Shown: in pieces, positions 1 to 6,100 of the stretch
How the letters are laid out: every line of letters starts with the position of its first letter
How positions within the stretch are numbered: the first letter of the stretch is position 1
Source: Flavobacteriales bacterium
GTDB lineage: Bacteria > Bacteroidota > Bacteroidia > Flavobacteriales > BACL11
Direction of reading: 5' to 3'
Assembly (NCBI GenBank): GCA_018695965.1
Contig: JABHQB010000031.1
Coordinates: forward strand, 1-10,762
DNA: 10,762 nt
The notes under the pieces: model-generated
Seen by the model: only the letters and a program-made list of their open reading frames with translations
Database searches by the model: none
What the model was told of the DNA's origin: nothing
Made by a program: the position numbers and the translations under genes

Positions 1-462
1 CAAAAATTTCAAGATATATCTGTTAGTTCATCAAAAATCAGGAAACTAATCGTAAATAATAAGATTAAAGAAGCTACTGATTATTTGGGTCATAGTTTTT
101 GTTTGAAGGGAGAAGTTGTAAAAGGAAAACAAAATGGCAGTAAAATAGGATTCCCTACTGCTAATATTCAGATAGAGAATAAATGGAAACTAATTCCAAA
201 TGATGGTGTTTACGCAGTAATGGTTGAACATAATTTTAAAAAATATTCGGCTATGATGAATATTGGTTACAATCCGACATTTGACTCAAAACAAAGAACC
301 TTAGAAGTACATATTCTAGACTTTAATCAAGATATTTATGGAGACGAATTAAGAGTAGAGTTTGTAAAAAGAATTAGAGAAGAAAAGAAATTTCACTCAG
401 AACAGGAATTGAAAGATACCTTAAGAATAGACGAAAATAAAGTTAGAAATTTATTAAAATAA
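1..462 (+). CDS. ribF: Bifunctional riboflavin kinase/FAD synthetase RibF, C-terminal part (5' truncated by window edge)
   Basis: RibF phosphorylates riboflavin to FMN with ATP and then adenylylates FMN to FAD, in the cytoplasm. The reading frame is open from base 1, so 153 residues of a protein usually about 310 long are visible. Residues 8-14 (VSSSKIR) match the SSTxxR-type motif that closes the N-terminal FAD synthetase domain. The rest is the flavokinase domain: a glycine/lysine-rich loop around residues 37-49, GFPTAN at 50-55 (the PTAN metal/ATP-binding motif), NIGYNPTF at 87-94, and LEVHILDF at 101-108, whose Glu102 corresponds to the catalytic base of riboflavin kinases. A TTG at 85 lies inside the domain and is not the start, because the SSSKIR motif is upstream of it in frame. 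The gene converges with the downstream helicase gene with 22 bp between stop codons. Seen: motifs and open frame. Known: the family's reactions. Confidence 0.94.
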   Translation, partial: QKFQDISVSSSKIRKLIVNNKIKEATDYLGHSFCLKGEVVKGKQNGSKIGFPTANIQIENKWKLIPNDGVYAVMVEHNFKKYSAMMNIGYNPTFDSKQRTLEVHILDFNQDIYGDELRVEFVKRIREEKKFHSEQELKDTLRIDENKVRNLLK

Positions 463-484
463 GATTTTCTTTAAAAAACACCCT

Positions 485-2743
485 TTATTTCATAATTTTT
501 AATCGGGCAAATTTTAATAATAATTGCTTGTTACCAATTCCATTAAAGAAAACGGTAGCTTTTTTGTTCGGTCCTTCTCCTTCAATAGTTATAACTTTTC
601 CCGTTCCAAACTTTTCATGTTTTACTATTTGTCCGTTTTTTAATTTAATTAGATTACTCTTTTTTATACTGGTATTAGAGAGTTTGCTTGCTTTTTTAAA
701 TCCTTGAGGTGAAAATTTTTTGTTTGTTGTAGTTTTTGTTTTCGCAAATATTTTATGAGGATTCCTGTTTGTTTTTTGATCTTTTAAAAAGTTCTTTTTT
801 GTAACATATCTTTGGTCAAGTTCAGCAAGAAACCTGCTAGCTTCCGAATCAATATATTGCCCCCATTTAAAACGAATATTGGAGTAAGATAAGAAAAGTC
901 TTTTTTCAGCTCGGGTAATTGCAACATAAAATAATCTTCTTTCTTCTTCTAAATCAGATTGACTATTTCCACTCATCATGGATGGAAACAAACCTTCCTC
1001 CAAACCAACAACAAAAACATAAGGAAATTCTAATCCTTTTGAAGCGTGAATAGTCATTAAGGTAACTTTGTTAAAATCCTCTTTTTTTTCTTTATCAGTA
1101 TCGGTTAATAGAGCGACATCTTTCATAAATTCTGAAAGGATAGGATTAGTATCTCCATCATAATTTTCTATGAAATCCTGCATTCCGCTAAGTAGTTCTT
1201 GTATGTTTTCAAATCTGCTGACTCCTTCAGGGGATGTGTCTGATTTTAGCAACGTAAATAGACCAGAGGTTTTAGTTATATGATCTGCTAAATCATAAGC
1301 GTTTTTGCTTTCGGTCTGAGATGCAAAACTTTTTATTAGAGTAACATAACTTTTTAATTTATTCCGTGTGCCGGAATTAATTTTAATATCAAATTTATCT
1401 AAATCTGAAATAACTTCCCAAATTGAAATATCATTTTCGTTTGATGAGATTATCAATTTCTGAATTGTGGTAGTCCCAATTCCTCTTGCCGGATAATTTA
1501 TGGTTCTTTTCAGAGCTTCTTCATCTTTCAGATTTATTGCCATTCTGAAATAGGCAAGCACATCTTTTATTTCTTTCCTTTGATAAAAAGATAGTCCCCC
1601 GTAGATTTTATAAGGAATTCCCATTTTTCGTAAAGATTCTTCTAAAGCTCTTGACTGAGCGTTTGTTCGATACAGAATTGAGAAATCAGAAAAATTATCT
1701 TCTGATAATAGGTTGTTAATTGTATTTGCAACTAATCTTCCTTCATCATTGTCGGTTGCTGTTTCGCATATCAATATCGAATCACCCTCTTTATTGTCAG
1801 TCCAAACAACTTTCTCAATTTGTTTTTCATTATGTTTGATTAGAGAGTTTGCTGTTTGTACTATGTTTTTTGTAGAACGATAATTTTGTTCTAATTTATA
1901 CAGTTTGTATTCTGGATAATCAATCTTAAAATTTAGAATATTTTGGATGTTTGCGCCTCTAAATGCATAAATTGATTGAGCGTCATCACCCACTACACAA
2001 ATATTTTCGTTCAGTGCAGCTAAAATTTTAATAATCAGATATTGTATATGGTTAGTATCTTGATACTCATCTACCAAAATGTATTTAAATTTGTTTTGGT
2101 ATTTATGCATTACCTCTGGAAAATCGTTCAGTAATTTGTAAGTATTTACTAGTAAATCATCAAAATCCATAGCTCCAGATTTGAAACACCTTTGAACATA
2201 CTGATGGTAAATTCTTCCAAATTCAGTTCGTTTTGCTTTTACGTCTGTTTGTAAAAGTTCGGGATGACTATTATATCCTTGAGGAGTGATAAAATTATTT
2301 TTTAAAGAGGATATTCGATTCTGAATGGTGCCAACTTTATAAACTTCTTTGTCTAGATTAAGATCTTTTATGATACTTCTGATTAGGCTTTTAGAATCGG
2401 CTGTATCATAAATAGTAAAGTTAGTAGGAAAAGAAATTTTCTCGGCTTCTGATCGTAAAATCCTGGAAAAAACAGAGTGAAAAGTTCCCATCCATAGATT
2501 TCTGGATTGTTGACCTCCAACAATTCTATCAATTCTGTTCCTCATTTCTTTTGATGCTTTGTTGGTAAAGGTGAGTGCAAGTATATTGAAAGGGCTTATT
2601 CCGTTCTTTAAAAGATGAGCTACTTTGTATGTGAGTACTCTAGTTTTTCCTGATCCAGCACCTGCAATTACCATGCTCGCGCCATCAATTTGCACAACCG
2701 CTTTTATTTGATCAGAATTTAGTTCTTTTAAGTAATCCGTCAT
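485..2743 (-). CDS. uvrD: UvrD/PcrA-family superfamily 1A ATP-dependent DNA helicase
   Basis: This is a 3'-5' single-strand DNA translocase/helicase of the UvrD/PcrA/Rep group, which acts in nucleotide excision and mismatch repair and in clearing replication blocks. From the ATG at 2743 it is 752 residues, a normal length. Motifs in order: Q motif (LNSDQIKAV, 8-16), Walker A GAGSGKT (28-34), motif Ia (LALTFTNKA, 55-63), Walker B VDEYQDTN (224-231), motif III GDDAQSIYAFRGA (252-264), motif IV QNYRST (286-291), FYQRKEIKD (386-394), motif V TIHASKGLEF (564-573) and motif VI with YVAITRAEKR (606-615). A Lys-rich linker (about 648-698) leads to a Tudor-like domain (699-752, with G-x-V-x-H-x-x-FG-x-G-x-V) like the PcrA C terminus that contacts RNA polymerase. 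A TTG seven codons upstream (2764) would also be in frame, but it overlaps a candidate -7 box, so ATG is preferred. Whether the orthologue is called UvrD or PcrA is uncertain. Confidence 0.95.
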   Translation of the reverse strand: MTDYLKELNSDQIKAVVQIDGASMVIAGAGSGKTRVLTYKVAHLLKNGISPFNILALTFTNKASKEMRNRIDRIVGGQQSRNLWMGTFHSVFSRILRSEAEKISFPTNFTIYDTADSKSLIRSIIKDLNLDKEVYKVGTIQNRISSLKNNFITPQGYNSHPELLQTDVKAKRTEFGRIYHQYVQRCFKSGAMDFDDLLVNTYKLLNDFPEVMHKYQNKFKYILVDEYQDTNHIQYLIIKILAALNENICVVGDDAQSIYAFRGANIQNILNFKIDYPEYKLYKLEQNYRSTKNIVQTANSLIKHNEKQIEKVVWTDNKEGDSILICETATDNDEGRLVANTINNLLSEDNFSDFSILYRTNAQSRALEESLRKMGIPYKIYGGLSFYQRKEIKDVLAYFRMAINLKDEEALKRTINYPARGIGTTTIQKLIISSNENDISIWEVISDLDKFDIKINSGTRNKLKSYVTLIKSFASQTESKNAYDLADHITKTSGLFTLLKSDTSPEGVSRFENIQELLSGMQDFIENYDGDTNPILSEFMKDVALLTDTDKEKKEDFNKVTLMTIHASKGLEFPYVFVVGLEEGLFPSMMSGNSQSDLEEERRLFYVAITRAEKRLFLSYSNIRFKWGQYIDSEASRFLAELDQRYVTKKNFLKDQKTNRNPHKIFAKTKTTTNKKFSPQGFKKASKLSNTSIKKSNLIKLKNGQIVKHEKFGTGKVITIEGEGPNKKATVFFNGIGNKQLLLKFARLKIMK

Positions 2744-2761
2744 TTTTATTTTAATGAATTT

Positions 2762-2769
2762 CAAATTTA
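2762..2769 (-). promoter_or_regulatory. Candidate -7 promoter box for the helicase gene
   Basis: Read on the minus strand this is TAAATTTG, a full match to the Bacteroidota primary-sigma -7 consensus TAnnTTTG. It would start a very short A/T-rich leader (about 10-15 nt) to the ATG at 2743. No convincing -33 TTG is visible at the usual distance, so the call is tentative. If it is right, the TTG at 2764 cannot be the start codon. Confidence 0.4.
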
Positions 2770-2975
2770 AGAATTCCTGAATATTAGAAGTGTTGAAATA
2801 AGAAAGTTTTTGTGTCTTCCATCATTACCTATATACTAGATTAATAAGTAGACTAATAAATGCAAAATGTTAATAAGATTATAAGATCTTGTTTTAAGGC
2901 TACTTTTTGTATGTTAGTTTTACGAAACCTTTTGTGCATTATTGTTTTCTAATGAATTGTTGAATATTAAACGTA

Positions 2976-3004
2976 TTGAAAATAAGAAAGTTTTCGTATG
3001 TTTG
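2976..3004 (+). promoter_or_regulatory. Bacteroidota-type promoter (-33 TTG / -7 TATGTTTG) in repeat copy B
   Basis: TTG at 2976-2978 and TATGTTTG at 2997-3004 fit the Bacteroidota -33 TTG and -7 TAnnTTTG elements with an 18-nt spacer. Transcription would begin near 3009-3012, where the box ACGATACCT (3012-3020) sits, giving a leader of about 150 nt to the adhesin ATG at 3161 or about 12 nt to the small ORF at 3023. The aligned position in repeat copy A no longer matches the -7 consensus, so only copy B seems able to promote. Seen: the motifs. Inferred: the start site and its target. Confidence 0.55.
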
Positions 3005-3022
3005 CAAATTGACGATACCTAG

Positions 3023-3151
3023 ATGATAGAAGGAAAATATAAAGATATTAATAAAATCATGAGTTCCTATTGTAGGATTTTACCAACTTTAATGTTTATG
3101 ATGGGGAGTTTTACGATACCTTTTTACTCATTATTATTTCTCGTAAATTAA
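3023..3151 (+). CDS. Possible 42-residue hydrophobic leader peptide or small membrane protein
   Basis: An ATG at 3023 opens 42 codons ending at TAA 3149-3151, nine bases before the start of the giant adhesin gene. The product has a charged head (MIEGKYKDINK, 1-11) and then a mostly hydrophobic stretch (about 13-42, with PTLMFMMG at 21-28 and FYSLLFLVN at 34-42), which looks like a membrane segment or an uncleaved signal. It begins about 18 nt after the TATGTTTG promoter box, as a real gene here would. The duplicated copy upstream has lost the ATG and the frame, though part of the peptide end is still recognisable there (SFTKPF against SFTIPF). It matches no family known to me. In A/T-rich DNA such short hydrophobic ORFs also arise by chance, so coding status is unproven. 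If translated it could couple to, or attenuate, the downstream gene. Confidence 0.3.
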   Translation: MIEGKYKDINKIMSSYCRILPTLMFMMGSFTIPFYSLLFLVN

Positions 3152-3160
3152 TATTTATAC

Positions 3161-6100
3161 ATGAATAAAATACTAACTATATTATTTGCGTTTCTATTGT
3201 TGTTTCCATCATTTAATACGAATGCTCAAACAATTCAGCAGCCTGTTACGATTACTGATTCTATTTTATGTTATGGTGATTTAGCAGAAATTAATATTAT
3301 AATTAACCAAACAATTCCATCTACAGCTGCAAAGGTGATTATTGGATACTATATTGGACCTACTTTTTTATCGATTACATCAACAAACAACACTACTTTA
3401 ACTAGTATTAATGTCCCAGGTTTAGCAGCTCAAACCTATACAGTTCGTTTAGTAGACTCAGTTTCGTATTATGCAACCACTCCTAATGGAGCTAATCCGT
3501 CATCAATTTATGATTCTACTAGTATAAATATTACTGAACCTCCTCCAATAACTGTTTCTGGAAGTGTTATAAATGCCACAAATGTATTGACGTTTGACGG
3601 AAATATAGATATTAGTGTTGCAGGAGGAACATCTCCATATACTTTCTCATGGACAGGACCTGGTGGACCATATGGTACTGAAGACCTAAGTGGTCTACAA
3701 TCTGGAACCTATAATGTTAGTATAACAGATCATAATGGATGTATTTTCACAGATTCATATACTGTTGCTGCAAATCAGGCCTGTAGTTATGGTGAACTTG
3801 ACAGTATTGTTAATCCAGTTTGTTTTGGTAATAATAATGGGGAAATATGGATTAACCAAGTTTTTGGTACAGGTCCATTTGATTATTCACTAGAATTCTA
3901 TGATTCAACTACTACGAGTTGGAATCTTGTAGGATCTCCTATTTTTAATATTCAAGATACATTTTATATTTTTGCTCATCCTAACTTTCAGCTAGGTGCG
4001 GGACAATACCGATATACTGTAATTGACTCCAATGGTTGTGGTGGTACTAATTCTACTATTATACAGGTTATAGACCCAACAGAAATTGAAAGATTTAATT
4101 ATATTATTACACAAGCTACGGATAGTACAACTTGTGACGGAGAGATTGAATTTCAGATAGTTGGAGGAGCAGCTCCATTGACACATAGTTGGACTGGGCC
4201 AACTCCTATTAGTAATAATGCATTATCCCCAATTACAAATTTATGTGCTGGAACTTATATTGATACTGTTGTTGATTTACTTGGATGTACTAAGACTTTT
4301 ACTTATTCTGTTCCCATAGAAGACACATGTAGCCCTGAATTAGAGGTATATAATATTTTCTGTGATCAAGATAGTAGTGGTATTGCAATTGTTAATAGAG
4401 TTAACTACGCTTATAAAGATAGTTTTCAGTTTAAAGATACTCTTACTGGGAATATATGGAACACAATGGCATCAGATACTTTTGCTGTAAATCTTCCATC
4501 AGGAGGATATGAATTTCACGCATATACTTTGGGAGGTGCCGGTGCTTGTCCAGACACTACAATTCCTTTTTCTATTATAACTCCTGAGATAAATGTTCTT
4601 TCTTTAAAAGGACCTGAAATTTGCGCAGGAGAGAGTACTGAGTTCTACTTTGATACAATAAATACCGACTCATCTTTTATTTATAAACTTATAATCTCAA
4701 ATGATGTTTTGTTTTCAGGTGATACATCTTCTTCTTCATATTTCCCAGGAATTTATCCTTACACGATTGAGGTAGACACTGGAAATGGTTTTATAAGTTG
4801 TTTTACAAATCAGAATATTACAATAACTGAGAATGATTTGAGTTTTGACTCCCCTCCATTTGTAACTAATGAGATTTGCTCTACTTCTTTAGGAAGTATT
4901 GAGGTTTTTGCTAGTTCTTCTTCCGGTCCCGTAGAGTATACTCTTTTTCTTAATCCTCAATTTTCTAATCTCTTTACCGGCTTAAGTACTGCTTATTATA
5001 CTGTAATGGTAGAAGATGCAATAAATTGCGTAATTTCACAAGACTCTATTTTAGTAGATTTAGAATCTAACATTGTGTTGGATGTGGATTCATCTTTAGA
5101 AACTTGTAGATTAAATGATGGATGGATTGAAGTAATAGCGCAGGGTGGATATGGATTCTATACCTATACTATAACAGACGCTAATGGTCCATTTACCTCA
5201 CCTCCAATTAATAATGACACTTTACTTATTGATTCCTTAGATAAGGGGTATTATAATTTAGTTGTTAAAGATTCCCTAATGTGTAGTTATAATTACGGAA
5301 ATATATATATTGGAAAAACCCCCCGAACAATAATTGACTCTCTTGTTACAAAAAATGAGAGTTGTTGTGCGTGGGATGGAGAGATTGAGGTAGTCACTAT
5401 TCCACAAAACTCAGTTTCTATTTATTCATTAGATACTTTTAATTTTGGGCAATGGGCTGAACTTACCTCTCAAAACAGCAATATATTTAACTCATTATAC
5501 AGAGGAGATTATCTAGTTGGTATTGAAGATACTAATGGATGTGTAGATAGTATGGAAGTTACTTTGGAAGTAGATACTGTTTGGAGCATACCTCTAACTG
5601 TCGAAATAACAGACGTAGTTTGTAATGGGGATTCTAATGGTACTTTTAGGTTAATAGATACGAATCAATGCTATATTTATGAGTTGTATAGATATACTCC
5701 TAATACAATTCAAGTTCCATTGGATACAGGAACCTATTTTAACACACTAATTTCTGGTTGGTATGCAGTAGAAGCTATTTCAAATTCTGGGACTTGTGAA
5801 GATAGATCTGATTCAATCTTTATTAATGAACCACTTCCTGTATCTCTTAATCATCCTCCTGTAGTTACTGATGTTAGGTGTTTAAATAATAATAGTTGTA
5901 ATGGAGAAGTTTATTTGATTACTGACTCTATTACTGGTTATCCGGCTTCTGGAGGATGGGCTCCATATTCTTATTATTTAAAATATCAAAATAATAATAT
6001 TCCATTTGGATTAATTTCCTCTACAGATACTTTTCAATCATTGTGCGTAGGATTATATAAAATTCAATTACTAGATGATAAAGGGTGTGAAGTAGTTTAC

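Larger units (their letters stand above)
2778..3151. repeat. Diverged tandem duplication (two copies of about 183-190 bp) filling the divergent intergenic region
   Basis: Copy A (2778-2960) and copy B (2961 to about 3151) align end to end by eye, with short indels that shift the offset from 183 to 191. Matching blocks: TGAATATT at 2778 and 2961; TTGAAATAAGAAAGTTTT at 2793-2810 against the same string with one extra A at 2976-2994; TTAATAARAT at 2870 and 3050; and AGTTTTACGAWACCTTTT at 2916-2933 and 3107-3124 (17 of 18 identical). Sequence between the blocks has drifted considerably. The duplication lies between the helicase gene and the giant adhesin gene and contains the likely promoter and a small ORF. 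Seen: the alignment. Inferred: the duplication is old, and the blocks were either kept by selection or are remnants. Confidence 0.8.

Noticed and set aside
85..462. TTG at 85 as the start of a 125-residue protein
   Set aside because: The frame is open upstream to base 1 and encodes the SSSKIR motif expected just before the flavokinase domain of RibF, so the gene is truncated by the window and does not start here.
463..484. Possible bidirectional terminator between the convergent ribF and helicase genes
   Set aside because: The 22-bp gap is A/T-rich, with runs of T and A but no stem of useful length or GC content. A convergent terminator cannot be supported from sequence alone.
2860..2952. 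30-codon plus-strand ORF in repeat copy A
   Set aside because: It uses an ATG not aligned with the start in copy B and reads the conserved AGTTTTACGAAACC block in a different frame from copy B. It has no -7 box in place and looks like a chance frame through a decayed copy.
3992..4186. Minus-strand ORF of 64 codons
   Set aside because: It lies wholly inside the adhesin gene, starts without a promoter context, and its product is a low-complexity reading of the antisense of repeat modules.
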